Shown here: piece by piece, positions 1 through 11,775 of the stretch
How the letters are laid out: each line of letters begins with the position of its first letter
How positions within the stretch are numbered: position 1 is the first letter of the stretch
Position numbers and translations under genes: made by a program
The notes under the pieces: generated by a model
Database searches by the model: none
Seen by the model: the letters and a program-made list of their open reading frames with translations, nothing else
Told to the model about the DNA's origin: nothing
DNA from: Limonium bicolor
Lineage: Eukaryota > Streptophyta > Magnoliopsida > Caryophyllales > Plumbaginaceae
Direction: 5' to 3'
DNA length: 64,000 nucleotides
Assembly: GCA_023374045.1 (NCBI GenBank)
Contig: CM041779.1
Location: 148,863,485-148,927,484 of the forward strand

Positions 1-966
1 AACTACAATTTCTAGACCAATTCCACACACCAAGCCCAACATTATCCATTGTAAGCATTTCCATTAACAAAAACACCAAATTTCAGAAATGGCAATTAGG
101 ACCCCGTTTGGTCGCATCAAAACAGCCCAAATTGTAACTGTCACAAAAATTACAACAATGGACAAGATTGGGTTAAAATATCATACCTTGTTGTTTGTAG
201 AAGGATTTAATCCAGAAATATGACAAATTTGGGCACAAAACTGGACCAAAACAGATTTGGGGAAAAATGGTGAATTAGGGATTGAGGGGGTTGGGGTGGT
301 GGTGCGGTGGGGTCGCGGCTGGGGCGCGATGAGGCTGGCGCGCGCGACGGTCGTCGGATGGCACTGGGATGGCGGCGGCGGTCGTCGGAAGTGGGGGCCG
401 GAGGTGGTGGTGCTGGTTGCGCGAGAGAGGGAGAGTAGGGAGTGCGAGAGAGAACAGGAAGGAGAAGGGGGCTGGGGCGCGATGAGGAAGAAGAGGGAAT
501 TGGGGTCGGGGGCAGGGAAAGAGAGAAAGGGGTTTAAGCAAAACACAGCGTTTTTGGTTTTTTTTTCAAAATTTTCGACCCGACCGACCCACCCCTGGGT
601 CGGTCGTAGGGTCGGTCTTTAACATAAAGGAATTTTTCAAATTTTTCGACCCGACCGACCCACCATAGGGTCGGTCCGTTACAGAGACCAATTTTTTCAA
701 AGTTTGGAGCCGACCGACCATCTAGGATCGGTCCTAGGGTCGGTCTTTGACAGAGGCTCCCCAAAAAAGATGTTTTCTTGCCCAAAACACTTGTTTTCAT
801 CCACAACCAACTTAAACATGCAAAAACACGCAGAAACACACCAAAACAAAGATAAATTAACAAACAAATGAAGCACACGAACGATAGCATGAAAGTTGTC
901 CGGGTTGCCTCCTGGAAAGCTGCCCGTCTTTTTACGGTCTTTGGCTAGACCATTGTGAGGGTTAGA
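1..966 (-). other. 3' non-coding region of the Athila-like element
   Basis: This is sequence downstream of the integrase stop on the minus strand. Bases 890-966 hold the CCAGGAGGCAACCCG-type stretch usually seen just after pol in plant gypsy elements of this group. Bases 290-540 are GC-rich and G-biased on the plus strand. Open frames here are low-complexity and are not credible genes. A set of hairpin-forming repeats at 576-753 is listed separately. Confidence 0.55.
576..753. repeat. Hairpin-forming CCGACCGACCCA / TGGGTCGGTC repeats
   Basis: Three units in about 180 bases each pair a CCGACCGACC arm with an inverted GGGTCGGTC arm a few bases away: near 583-617, 649-678 and 710-750. The same motif family recurs in the element's 5' LTR at 12695-12876, so it is a property of the element. 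Function is unknown. Confidence 0.75.
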
Positions 967-3864
967 TCAAACCTGGGGCTCTTGTAAGTAGAGAGGACGT
1001 GTCTCCACCTTCTCGATATCGCATCCTAGGTAATGCTTCAACCTAGACCCGTTGACCATAAATGTCTCACCCTTCACGTTCTTCAGCTCAATCGCACCAT
1101 ATGGGGTTACCTTGGTGACAGTGAATGGTCCGAACCAATGTGACTTGATCTTACCCGGAAAAAGCTTCAACCTCGAATTGTAGAGCAATACCCGGTCTCC
1201 CTCATGGAACTCCCGCCTTAGGGTCATCTTGTCATGCCACCTCTTGGCCTTCTCCTTGTAGATGCGGTTGTTCTCATAGGCTTCCTCCCGGAATTCCTCT
1301 AGTTCGGTGAGTTGAAATTTCCTCTTGTCGGCGGCACTCTTGAGGTCAAAGTTTAAGGCTTTCATAGCCCAATAGGATTTGTGCTCCAGCTCTACGGGTA
1401 AGTGGCAAGCCTTGCCGAAGACTAGACGGTATGGAGACATCCCGATGGGAGTCTTGTATGCTGTCCGGTAAGCCCATAGAGCATCGTCTAGTCTTAAGGA
1501 CCAATCCTTCCTAGAGGAGTTTACCGTCTTCTGTAGTATCCATTTCAGCTCCCTATTTGTCACCTTGGCTTGCCCATTTGTTTGAGGGTGGTAAGGCAAG
1601 GATACCTTGTGTCTCACTCCGTATTTTTCCATTAACGCCTCAAACTGTTTGTTACAGAAGTGAGATCCCCCATCGCTGAGAATCGCCCTAGGCACCCCAA
1701 ACCTTGTGAAGATGTTTTTCTTTAGGAACTTGGTCACCACCTTGGCATCATTGGTGGGAGATGCAATGGCTTCCACCCATTTCGTGACGTAGTCCACCGC
1801 CACCAAGATGAAGAGATTTGAGTGGGAGGAGGGGAATGGACCCATGAAATCAATGCCCCATAAATCGAAGGGTTCGACCTCGATCATTACATTAAGTGGC
1901 ATCTCGTGCTTCCGGGATATGTTCCCTAGCATTTGGCACCGGTCGCAAGCAGCTACAAAGGAGTGGCAGTCCTTGTGAAGCGTTTTCCAAAAGAATCCGG
2001 ACTGTAGCACCTTAGCTACTGTCCTTGCTGGCCCGTGGTGCCCTCCTGCCTCAAGAGAGTGGCAATGGGTGAGGATGCTCTGAACTTCATCTATCGGTAT
2101 GCACCTCCTAATCATCCCATCGGCACAGACTTTGAATAGGTAAGGGTCATCCCAAAAATAATGCTTGACGTCGGCGAAGAATTTCTTCCTCTGCTGGTAT
2201 GTCATTTCGTATGGCACTAATCCCCTCACCAGGTAGTTTGTGATGTCGGCAAACCAAGGATCACCGGTTTCTCCAATTGTGAACACGGTCTCATCCGGGA
2301 CGAGCTCATTGATAGGGGTACCATCATCCGGGGTCTCCATGCGAGACAAGTGGTCAACAACAACGTTTTGAGTGCCCGGTTTATCCCTAATCTCAATCTC
2401 AAATTCCTGCAGCAATAGAATCCATCTCAAGAGCCTCGGTTTAGCGTCTTCCTTGGTGAAGAGATACTTGAGAGCTGAGTGGTCGGTATGAACAATCACC
2501 CTACTTCCCAAGAGATATGAGCGGAACTTATCTAATGCAAAGACTACCGCTAGAAGCTCCTTCTCAGTCGTGGCATAATTTTTCTGAGCATCATTGAGTG
2601 TTTTGCTTGCATAGTAGACAGTTCTTAGAATTTTCTCCCTTCTTTGACATAGGGCTGCTCCCACCGCATAGTCGCTTGCATCACACATTATCTCAAAAGG
2701 GAGGCCCCAATCCGGTGATACCACTATCGGGGCTGAGACGAGGCACTCCTTGAGAGTGTTGAAGGCTTTTAGACATTCTTCAGAGAATTCAAATTTTGTA
2801 TCTTTGGCTAAGAGGTCACACAGAGGTTTGGAGATTTTGGAGAAGTCCTTGATGAACCTTCTGTAGAACCCGGCATGGCCAAGAAAGCTTCTAATGTCTT
2901 TAACCGAGGTAGGTGGTGGTAGCTTCTCTATGACTTCGACCTTGGCCCGGTCGACTTCAATCCTATTGGAAGAGATCTTGTGCCCGAGGACGATCCCTTC
3001 TCTCACCATGAAGTGACATTTCTCCCAATTGAGTACTAGATTGGTTTCCTCACATCGGGAGAGAATGGCATCCAAGTTCTCTAGACAAGAGTCAAAATTG
3101 AGCCCGAAGACCGAGAAATCGTCCATGAAAACTTCCATGCTTTTTTCAATAAAGTCGGAGAAGATGGCCATCATACACCTTTGGAATGTTGCGGGAGCAT
3201 TGCATAATCCGAAAGGCATTCTTCTATATGCGAATGTCCCGTAAGGGCATGTGAATGTGGTCTTCTCTTGATCTTCCGGGGCTATGGGGATTTGGAAGTA
3301 CCCCGAGTAGCCATCAAGAAAGCAATAAAAGTCTTGCCCGGCTAACCTCTCTAGCATTTGGTCGATGAAGGGCAGGGGGAAGTGGTCTTTCCTTGTAGCC
3401 GTGTTCAACTTCCGGTAGTCGATGCATACTCTCCAACCGGTTGTTGTCCTTTGGGGAACCAGCTCACCCTTTTCATTCGACACCACCGTGATCCCTCCTT
3501 TCTTTGGTACCACCTGAGTCGGGCTCACCCATTGACTATCGGATATGGGGTAGATGATCCCGGAGTCGAGTAGCTTTAGGACCTCCTTCTTAACTACCTC
3601 CTTCATGTTCGGGTTGAGCCGCCTTTGAGGTTGAACAAGTGGCTTGTAGTCGTCCTCCATGAAAATTCGGTGAGTGCACAAATGTGGAGAATTACCCTTG
3701 ATGTCTGAGATGGACCACCCAATAGCTCTCTTGTGGTCTCGAAGCACCCTCAACAAACTGTCTTCTTGTGCTCCTGTAAGAGAGGAAGAAATAATAACAG
3801 GAAGATCACAAGGTTCAGTTAGATAAGCATATTTTAAATGAGAGGGTAAGGGTTTCAACTCCAC
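967..3864 (-). CDS. Ty3/gypsy pol: reverse transcriptase-RNaseH-integrase
   Basis: A 965-codon open frame. The reverse transcriptase spans about residues 80-310, with the FMDD catalytic box at 246-249. RNaseH spans about 370-510 (CDASDYAVG with D395; [10 protein letters not shown] with D461). The integrase zinc finger is HHCC-type (H602, H609, C640, C643). The integrase core has D672 (IDFMGPFP) and D731 (ILSDGGSH). The third catalytic residue, expected to be Glu 35 residues after the second Asp, is Lys767 (NGQAKV) at 1564-1566. The frame lacks gag and protease, which lie upstream out of frame and split by the nested insertion. Copying of element RNA into cDNA and its integration would be its roles; the Lys substitution predicts a dead integrase. 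Confidence 0.95.
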   Translation of the reverse strand: MELKPLPSHLKYAYLTEPCDLPVIISSSLTGAQEDSLLRVLRDHKRAIGWSISDIKGNSPHLCTHRIFMEDDYKPLVQPQRRLNPNMKEVVKKEVLKLLDSGIIYPISDSQWVSPTQVVPKKGGITVVSNEKGELVPQRTTTGWRVCIDYRKLNTATRKDHFPLPFIDQMLERLAGQDFYCFLDGYSGYFQIPIAPEDQEKTTFTCPYGTFAYRRMPFGLCNAPATFQRCMMAIFSDFIEKSMEVFMDDFSVFGLNFDSCLENLDAILSRCEETNLVLNWEKCHFMVREGIVLGHKISSNRIEVDRAKVEVIEKLPPPTSVKDIRSFLGHAGFYRRFIKDFSKISKPLCDLLAKDTKFEFSEECLKAFNTLKECLVSAPIVVSPDWGLPFEIMCDASDYAVGAALCQRREKILRTVYYASKTLNDAQKNYATTEKELLAVVFALDKFRSYLLGSRVIVHTDHSALKYLFTKEDAKPRLLRWILLLQEFEIEIRDKPGTQNVVVDHLSRMETPDDGTPINELVPDETVFTIGETGDPWFADITNYLVRGLVPYEMTYQQRKKFFADVKHYFWDDPYLFKVCADGMIRRCIPIDEVQSILTHCHSLEAGGHHGPARTVAKVLQSGFFWKTLHKDCHSFVAACDRCQMLGNISRKHEMPLNVMIEVEPFDLWGIDFMGPFPSSHSNLFILVAVDYVTKWVEAIASPTNDAKVVTKFLKKNIFTRFGVPRAILSDGGSHFCNKQFEALMEKYGVRHKVSLPYHPQTNGQAKVTNRELKWILQKTVNSSRKDWSLRLDDALWAYRTAYKTPIGMSPYRLVFGKACHLPVELEHKSYWAMKALNFDLKSAADKRKFQLTELEEFREEAYENNRIYKEKAKRWHDKMTLRREFHEGDRVLLYNSRLKLFPGKIKSHWFGPFTVTKVTPYGAIELKNVKGETFMVNGSRLKHYLGCDIEKVETRPLYLQEPQV

Positions 3865-3961
3865 GGTGGGAGGCTTTCAACCGAGGTGGGTAGCCTTTGT
3901 GCAGTGCGCTCCAAGGGCTCCGGTGGTGGGTAGTGTGTCCGGTATGGCATTGACCTCTTGT

Positions 3962-4207
3962 CTAATGCGGCGACCATCTTCTCACCTCCGGTTCATCTTC
4001 CCGGTCTCCACAAGTATCAGTCAAAGCGACGGTGAGAGCATCGTAATCAAAACAAGAAGAGTAATTATCTTGCAAAATTGAGTCAACAATATCTATGGCA
4101 AAAGCAGCTTCCGCATGTGCGGGTTTTTTCACTACCTTAGACATGTCAAACTCAAGTTTTTCATCATGAAACCTCAAGATAATTTTTCCATTTTCCACAT
4201 CTATTAA
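3962..4207 (-). pseudogene. Aspartic protease C-terminal fragment and pol linker
   Basis: The minus-strand frame reads TLIDVENGKIILRFHDEK and continues as an acidic linker toward RT. This is the usual continuation of the plant gypsy protease region. It is cut from its N-terminal half (9390-9786) by the nested element. The frame stops at 3962 and does not run into the pol frame, so a frameshift lies near 3860-3990. Confidence 0.75.
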
Positions 4208-4212
4208 GGTCC

Positions 4213-5712
4213 TGCTAACAGAGAAATTGTTAGGATAAATATATACAAAAAGAATAAAATAAATAACTAATCCTACAACTCTACTACGGGTAGCAAAATA
4301 AAACCCGGTCGGAGTAGTATAGTGTAAATATATTACGACCGAGAGTATCGTACCCAAGGGACTTATAGAAAATTAGTCCTAATCCGGGCAAAAGCCTATT
4401 CTATAATAACAAGGGGGGAAAAGTAAATGTAATTCTAATCTAAAATAACAACTAAAATCCTAACTAAATGTATGATTCGGGAATAGATCAACCCCAGTAC
4501 CACTGTGAACACTTAATACATAAAAGTCTCTGAAATCACCCGAACAATATGAAAGTGCCGATATCCTGCCGGATAGTTTTGCACGGCATGTTCAAAGACG
4601 TTGAATATGCCGGACAGAACCAACCCGGCACTAGACCCGGCAAGAACGAAATGTGAATTTTTATCCCAGTTTCGAAGCCCGAAAACAAGGACTCACTATC
4701 CAAATTCGAACCCAACAATCTCTCGTCAGTATTCGACTGAAATAATGAAAATGGATAAGGTTATTCAACTCTTTCGGTGTTGTCATCTACACCTCTGCAT
4801 CTAACAACGGTGGAAGACCACTAAGATTCTTTAACCAAAAACACTCTTGTCTTTTGAACCTCAAGTGAAATTTAGAAGATAGGAGAACAAGTAGCGAACT
4901 CATTCTGCCTTATATGGAAATCTGAATCTTAGAAAAACTTGGGAATATATATATTGAATGATCAAAGTGTTTACAAGGAAGAACTCATCCCTAACCAAAA
5001 CTAACAAGGATTCTGCATCACCATCCACACAACTACAAGAAGAGAATACAAAGAGGAGAAGGAGATGTTAATAGCCTTAACCCGTCAAGGTCTTCTTCTT
5101 CTTTTGCGTGGATGGATCTGCAGACGTTCCTTGGACACCAACACTTGGAGTGGGGCGGAAACTGAGATGTGAATGGAGTATAATATGGTGTTGAAGTGTG
5201 TTTAATTGTAGCCTTCCTCGGCCTATTTATAGGCACCCAAATGACTCTTGCCGGGCGTCGTGCCGGGTCCCCAATAGCCGGCACACGTGTTAAATGCGCC
5301 CAACTGCTAACGGTCAAAACCGTCGATGTCCGTGCGAAACAGTGCTTATGCCGGGTAGGACTTACCCGGCATCACATCCGGCAGCGGTTGGAAAACACGT
5401 GGATCACATGTGCTGTCGTATGGTCAATCGAGGCGATTTTACACTTATGCCGGATACCATTTACCCGGCATAACATCCGGCAAGGCTTCTTTTGTTCTGT
5501 ACTTATGCCGTGCAGAAACTACCCGGCATGGAGTCCGGCTTCAACTAACTTTTGCCTAGAAAATCATTCCTTGCACAGAAAACTCATAAAAACATAAGAT
5601 TGTACAAATATTATACTTAACACATAATTAGCATAAATAACATAAAATAACTTTATTTAGATAAATATAATATAAATCTGTGCATGAAATATGATAAGTC
5701 TGCGGCTTATCA
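4213..5712 (-). repeat. 3' LTR of the nested element
   Basis: Direct repeat of 7894-9384. A TATA-like box (5222-5233, cctatttatagg) marks the probable U3 promoter region. The copy has many TGCCGGGT and ACCCGGCA motifs. It differs from the other LTR by scattered 1-4 base indels and a few substitutions. Confidence 0.92.
5222..5233 (-). promoter_or_regulatory. TATA-like box in LTR
   Basis: The palindromic string cctatttatagg reads CCTATAAATAGG on the minus strand and is conserved at 8892-8903 in the other LTR. Position inside the LTR and the match to a plant TATA consensus suggest the element promoter; no transcription evidence is available. Confidence 0.55.
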
Positions 5713-7873
5713 AGGCCCTACACTTACCTTTTGCTAGTCCTCGAGCAAAACAAGATTAGAAAGAACTAATTACTTATGCACAAAACAGATAAACTTTAGA
5801 ATGAAATGTAGAAAATATTCTCAACTCTATGACTCTAATTCATAAGTATCACTTAATCTACCTTATTCTATCAAAACATACTAATGGGTATAAAACAAAT
5901 AATTTTCAAAACCGATCAAAAGCTTTTGGGCTATTTTGCATAAGGGATTTTTGTATCTCTCCTTTTTCCGGTTTCCATCATTCGCTCTATTTTTCAAGAG
6001 TTTCTGAATGTGGCCAAGACTCTAATCAATGGTCTTTATGAATCAGCCCTATTTTGCAAGGGTTTCTGAATCAACCATGATTTTTTGCATTGAAGAACTG
6101 GGAATTTAGGAGAAAAATAAAAGGAAAAACTCTCGTTTCTTGCTTTTATTCTGAGGCACTTTTATGAAACCTCTAGGAATATATTGCTTTTCCTTTGGAA
6201 GAAGATTTTTTTTTTTTTTTTTCCTCTTCTTCTTCTTTCTTTTGCAAAAAACCCTTTTTAAGATTTTCACCCAAAAGATTTTCAATTTGAAAAAGAAAAG
6301 AAAATATTACCCAGAAGTAAATAAGAGATAGAAATAGGAGTAAGGTCATATACTCATGTTAATAAAGAGAATCAAGAAGTTAAAAAACGAATCTACAAGT
6401 CATTGAAAGGTTACCTCTTGAGAGAACAAGCATTTAGTCATTCCTAATCTCATCTTAATCAAAAACATGCAAAAAGTTTAGTAAAACATTGCTAAAACTC
6501 ACGACTTATGCATTATTATCAAAAACTTATTTTTTTAAGGGGGTCCCTGCCTACACTTGGCAGGAACACTGTCCCCAGTGTTCAAAAGAAAACTAAGAGA
6601 ATAAGGAAAGGAAGTGACTCCCCTACGGAAAAAGAAGACCAGATGCGTGGGGGCTGCCCTACACTTAGCCTTTGGCTACTTGGCCGAGTGATCAGAGATC
6701 TCGATAGAAACGAAGATCGATTTCGCATACTCCTGTCGATGAATTTAGTGTTGGAGACGGGAGTTGACCAAGTGGTCATAGTTGAGCAAAAATTTGCTGT
6801 ATTTGCAACTGCATCGACTTATGCTCCATGCGAATGATCGATGTCTCTGCAAGTTCCGCTTCCTCAGGTGGTATTAAAATCTGGCAATTGGAGGAGTGGG
6901 CGTGTGGTCGTGCAATTTTTCCACATTCGCCTACTGAGGAAGGGAGGTTATTGCCATTCGCTTGCGGTATTTGATTATTTGTGTAGGGAGTGTACTTGAA
7001 GTGCATTCACCTGATTTTCTTTGGAGGAGTAACACACAAACATTATAATGTTTGTAATAAATAAAAATAAAAAAATATTGAAAATAAAAAAGAATTTAAA
7101 CTAATAATAAATAAAATAAAAAAAAATTGGTCCTAAAATAGACAAGATAAATAATAAATTTTACAAAACAAAAAAGCAAAAATTGATCGTGCCGGGCATC
7201 ATGCCGGGTGTAGGCTACCCGGCATTGGACTTCCTCCAAATGTGCCGGGTTATACTTACCCGGCGCCACGCCTGGCCTAATCAATACGAAAGCAAAATAA
7301 GAGGATCAACGAATAGGGAGTATTATGAGGGAGAGATAAAACGAATGGTGTAAAGAAAACAAAGAGAATTTATAAAGAACTTTAACACTTAACGAAAAAA
7401 AAAAAATTAAAAAAAAATATATTGAATGTGCCGGACATGGTGCCGGGTGTATGGCACCCGGCGTTGGACTTCCTCCAAGACTGCCGGGTTGAAGTTACCC
7501 AGTATACCACCCGGCGCGTTCAAACTCGAAAAAAAAAAAAATAAAATAAAAAATAAAAAATAAATGGGAAAGGGAAAGGGAAGTTAACATAAAAGATCAA
7601 TGGAAAAGAATATTTATAGACAAATCAAAGATTCAAAAAAAAAAAAATAATGCGAAGTAAAAGTTGAAGTTTGGTTATGCCGGGTAGTACGCGGGTAAAC
7701 TCTATCCGGCGTAGGACTTCCTCCAAGATGCCGGATGTAGAACACCCGGCAGTGTACCCGGCACATTCAACCAAAAAATAAAATTAACAAATTAAATTAA
7801 AGAATCAAAGAATCAAAGGATAAAGAATAAAGAATAGCGTTTTACCGAATTTAGGACTTGGACTAATTCCAAG
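5713..7873 (-). other. Non-coding interior of the nested element
   Basis: No retroviral domain is seen on either strand. The left edge reads on the minus strand as CTCGAGGACTAGCAAAAGG followed by GTGTAGGG, the purine-rich type of sequence found beside the 3' LTR in this group. Homopolymer-rich stretches are common (6210-6225, 7110-7130, 7390-7420, 7528-7560). Short open frames here, such as one around 6508-6837 on the plus strand, show no family resemblance. Confidence 0.7.
7188..7772. repeat. Three spaced repeats of a GCCGGGT...ACCCGGC module
   Basis: Modules near 7190-7274, 7430-7516 and 7677-7769 each contain TGCCGGGT, ACCCGGC, the shared string gacttcctccaa and a second inverted GCCGGGT/ACCCGGC pair. 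Spacing is about 240-250 bases. Related motifs occur in both LTRs (about 5257-5540 and 8917-9210). Confidence 0.8.
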
Positions 7874-7891
7874 TCCCCGGCAACGGCGCCA
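7874..7891 (-). other. Primer-binding site (tRNA-Asp) of the nested element
   Basis: tccccggcaacggcgcca is identical to the 3' end of plant tRNA-Asp including CCA. It lies two bases from the inner end of the 5' LTR. The full-length match makes this a primer-binding site and not a tRNA gene. Confidence 0.9.
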
Positions 7892-7893
7892 AT

Positions 7894-9384
7894 TGCTAAC
7901 AGAGAAATTGTTAGGATAAATATATACAAAAAGAATAAAATAAATAACTAATCCTACAACTCTACTACGGGTAGCAAAAAAAACCCGTCGGAGTATAGTG
8001 TAAATATATTACGACCGAGGTATCGTACCCAAGGACTTATAGAAATTAGTCCTAATCCGGGCAAAAGCCTATTCTATAATAACAAGGGGGAAAAGTAAAT
8101 GTAATTCTAATCTAAAATAACTAACTAAAATCCTAACTAAATGTATGATTCGGGAATAGATCAACCCCAGTACCACTGTGAACACTTAATACATAACAAG
8201 TCTCTGAAATCACCGAACAAATGAAAGTGCGGATATCCTGCCGGATAGTTTTTGCACGGCATGTTCAAAGACGTTGAATATGCCGGACAGAACCAACCGG
8301 CACTAGACCCGGCAAGAACGAAATGTGAATTTTTATCCCAGTTTCGAGCCCGAAAACAAGGACTCACTATCCAAATTCGAACCCAACAATCTCTCGTCAG
8401 TATTCGACTGAAATAATGAAAATGGATAAGGTTATTCAACTCTTTCGGTGTTGTCATCTACACCTCTGCATCTAACAACGGTGGAAGACCACTAAGATTC
8501 TTTAACCAAAAACACTCTGTTTCTTTTGAACCTCAAGTGAAATTTAGAAGATAGGAGAACAAGTAGCGAACTCATTCTGCCTTATATGGAAATCTGAATC
8601 TTAGAAAAACTTGGGAATATAATATTGAATGATCAAAGTGTTACAAGGAAGAACTCATCCCTAACCAAAACTAACAAGGATTCTGCATCACCATCCACAC
8701 AACTACAAGAAGAGAATACAAAGAGGGAGAAGGAGATGTTAATAGCCTTAACCCGTCAAGGTCTTTTTTTCTTTTGCGTGGATGGATCTGCAGACGTTCC
8801 TTGGACACCAACACTTGGAGTGGGGCGGAAACTGAGATGTGAATGGAGTATAATATGGTGTTGAAGTGTGTTTAATTGTAGCCTTCCTCGGCCTATTTAT
8901 AGGCACCCAAATGACTCTTGCCGGGCGTCGTGCCGGGTCCCCAATAGCCGGCACACGTGTTAAATGCGCCCAACTGCTAACGGTCAAAAAACCGTCGATG
9001 TCCGTGCGAAACAGTGCTTATGCCGGGTAGGACTTACCCGGCATCACATCCGGCAGCGGTTGGAAAACACGTGGATCACAGTGCTGTCGTATGGTCAATC
9101 AAGGCGATTTTACACTTATGCCGGATACCATTTACCCGGCATAACATCCGGCAAGGTTTCTTTCGTCTGTACTTATGCCGTGCAGAAACTACCCGGCATG
9201 GAGTCCGGCTTCAACTAACTTTTGCCTAGAAAATCATTCCTTGCACAGAAAACTCATAAAAACATAAGATTGTACAAATATTATACTTTAACACATAATT
9301 AGCATAAATAACATAATATAACTTATTTAGATAAATATAATACTAAATCTAGTGCATGAAATATGATAAGTCTGCGGCTTATCA
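7894..9384 (-). repeat. 5' LTR of the nested element
   Basis: Direct repeat of 4213-5712 with the same termini and a conserved TATA-like box at 8892-8903. The plus-strand end cggcttatca is followed directly by the target duplication ggtcc at 9385-9389. Confidence 0.92.
8892..8903 (-). promoter_or_regulatory. TATA-like box in 5' LTR
   Basis: cctatttatagg, identical to 5222-5233 in the 3' LTR. In the 5' LTR it would drive transcription leftward through the element. Confidence 0.55.
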
Positions 9385-9389
9385 GGTCC

Positions 9390-9786
9390 TAGCAGTTCGC
9401 AAGAAGGGGCGACCTAATATCAGTGGCACTCTAGCATCCTCTTCCATATCATAACGATGAAATCAGCCGGAAAACAAAAGTCCCTCCAGTCACTACTAAA
9501 TCCTCAACTTTCCCTTTTGGGAAGACTAATGACCTATCAGCAAGTTGCAGTTGCATAGCAGTGGGTGCACACTCGCCAATCCCAAGTTATTAAAAATTGA
9601 AAGCGGCATGAGATTTATACTTGCACCTAAATCACATAATCCACTACCACAATTTATATCACCGATAGAGCAGGGGATTATAGGCAAACCGGGGTCTCCG
9701 AGTGTTGAGGGGGTTCCGCAGTAGGACCGCCGAGATCTCTCGGTGAGTGCATCGTCTCCGCCCAAGTGTTGCTCTCTTGTTAGCAA
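9390..9786 (-). pseudogene. Aspartic protease N-terminal half, Athila-like element
   Basis: The frame contains CDLGASINLMPLSIFNNLGL, the retroviral-type protease active site (D-L-G-A in place of D-S/T-G-A, normal for this lineage). It continues as LQLADRSLVFPKGKVEDLVV and then LILGRPFLRTART up to the nested insertion. At least one single-base frameshift lies near 9455-9460, and the surrounding gag/protease reading is broken. The remainder of the domain is at 3962-4207 across the nested element. Confidence 0.85.
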
Positions 9787-9799
9787 GAATGTCTTTCAT

Positions 9800-11756
9800 A
9801 AACTTGGCGTAGATGGGCATTTGTTTCAAAGCATCTGCAAAGGAACATTAATTGTTAGCTTGTTGAAAATGCTTTAAAATTTCCCAAATTGTTCATCTAG
9901 ATTTTTTTTTTTGAGTCTATTTGGGAATGGAAGAGGTAGTAAAGGTTTAGCAAGAGTAGAAGGGGAAGATGACAGGAGACTCTTCTCCTTGGAAGTATTT
10001 TTCGGTTGAGAAGGAGCTTCCTCAACAATCGCTTGTTCTTCCTATTGGCAATCTTGAATTTCTCCATTGTGATTTCTTGGCTATCATGATCAGCTTGTGG
10101 AGATGAAGTTTGAAGGGGGCGGCCACTTCTCAATGTTACGCTTTGGCCTCTTCCCATCGGGTTGGGCTTTGTTTGACTGGGAAGGTGCCGGAGGCCTTTG
10201 GGAGAGTTGTTGAGATATTTGACCAAGTTGGGTTTCAATGTTTTTGTTGAATGCCGTTTGATTAGCATTGAAAGCCTCTTTTCGAGAACTTGGTCTTTGC
10301 GGTGACAATGAAATCCGCCATGAGGTTTTCCAACCTTGAAGTCCCACTAGAAGAGGAAGAGGGGGACTCTTGTTGTTGTTGTTGATGTTGGAAGCCCGGA
10401 GGAGTTCCTGTGGCTATACCAGATTGAAAGTTTGATGTGTTTGGTTTTGGGCTTGGAGGTCTATACCCTTGAGAGTTGGTGAAGCTTTTGTTTGGTTTCT
10501 CCTTGGTTTTGGTCATTCTCCATGAAAAATTAGATGGTTCCTCCATGGCGCATTGTTGTTGTTGTAAGCTCGGCTTGCCTATGATTCACATCCTTTTTGG
10601 TTCATGTTCAGCTCCCCTTCACAACGTCGAGTGGGGGACCCGCAATATGGCACTCCCTCTGAGGATTGACCGGAAGTGATGAAGAAGCTATAGATTTGAC
10701 AATTTCGGTTTGAGCGTGGGCTAGCTCTCTACCATTTCGTGAGAGTGAGATTTGAGCTGAGAGATGATCGGTGGGTGCACATTGAGGAGGCCAGCTGCAC
10801 TTGGTACTATTCCCTTGGCTCTAACCATTGCCTTGTGTCATTGGTCATTGTTTCTAGGAGTTTTATTCCTTCCTCGGGAGACTTTGTCATGAGCTTCCTC
10901 CGAGTAGGATTAACAAGTAGTCGGTTGGAGTCGTCCAGCCCATTGAAGAATGAGAGAGACACAAGGATTGGTCATATAGACCATGAGGGGAGCAATTCAT
11001 GAGTTAGCTCCTTGAACCAGTCCCAAGCATCATACAAGGTCCACCCGGCTCTTGGTAGAATGTGTTGATTTCGCCAATTAATTGCCTGTCCTACTTGTGG
11101 GGTAGTATTTGGCAAGAAATTGCTAGCCATTCTGCCCCATGTTTCGATAGAATTTGATGGAGACTACGGTACCACCTCAAAAACTGAGTCGGACAATGAG
11201 TGGGGAAAGAGTTGAGCCGGATCCTTCATTAGGTTTCCCGTTTTACGAAGGAGTTGCAAAAATCCACGAAGAGGCTCAAGTGGTTTGGAGCATCATCCGG
11301 ATTCGCCCCACTGAATTTTTCCTGGTCCCGGATTGGCGGGTGATGAAGTTGGGTTTTGAAAGCCCATTGCCCGCTTCAGCCTGTGTTAAGGTTGGAAGAA
11401 CTAGTGCCGAGGCTATCCCTTCGGTGTTTGGTCGGTGGTAGTCTTGAGAGCGGGTCGTTGGCCGTGGTTGTTCATCCCAAGAACCAGTGTCTCTACAAGG
11501 GGTCATTGTCCGCCTGGCAATGTTTTCAAGTTTCTTCTAACTCTTCTTAGAGATCGTTCGAGATGGGCCTCGGACTAGCAAGAGGGAGAGTAGCATTGCG
11601 AACGGGTACTTGGCATACACAAGAAGAGCATAGGGTACCTAAACAGCTTGCCCACAAACAATACTAAATATTAGAGGTAGTAAAATAAAGGAACGAAGAA
11701 AAATAAAAAAAATTAAACCGGTATACCGAAACTGGGGAAACTGAGAGACTATCAAT
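9800..11756 (-). pseudogene. Degenerate gag of the Athila-like element
   Basis: Minus-strand fragments resemble a plant gypsy gag. A stretch near 11000-11110 reads like the gag core (a W-x-x-M-A-x-x-FL...LYDAWD pattern). Gln/Ser/Pro-rich low-complexity sequence follows at 10262-10546 and 10090-10347. The frame is broken repeatedly. The N-terminal piece is near 11276-11506. Confidence 0.65.
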
Positions 11757-11757
11757 T

Positions 11758-11775
11758 TCCCCGGCAACGGCGCCA
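11758..11775 (-). other. Primer-binding site (tRNA-Asp) of the Athila-like element
   Basis: The same 18 bases as at 7874-7891 lie six bases from the inner end of the outer 5' LTR. Outer and nested elements therefore use the same primer tRNA. Confidence 0.88.

Larger units (their letters stand above)
4213..9384 (-). mobile_element. Nested non-autonomous LTR retrotransposon, TSD ggtcc
   Basis: Two direct copies of about 1.49-1.50 kb (4213-5712 and 7894-9384) enclose 2.2 kb of non-coding DNA. The LTR termini on the minus strand are TGATAAGCC...TTAGCA. A 5-bp target duplication ggtcc flanks the unit at 4208-4212 and 9385-9389. A tRNA-Asp PBS (7874-7891) next to the right LTR sets the minus-strand orientation. 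No gag or pol domain is recognisable, so it must be mobilised in trans (LARD-like). It is inserted in the protease coding region of the outer element. Confidence 0.93.

Noticed and set aside
257..622. 121-codon GC-rich open frame on the plus strand
   Set aside because: Low-complexity composition, in the 3' non-coding part of a retroelement, with overlapping open frames on the other strand for the same compositional reason.
5033..9229. Paired short open frames in the LTRs (around 5033-5597 and 8748-9229)
   Set aside because: They appear in both LTR copies, break at indels, and lack any family resemblance.
7874..11775. tRNA-Asp gene fragments
   Set aside because: Only the 18 terminal bases match, each beside an LTR end; they are primer-binding sites.
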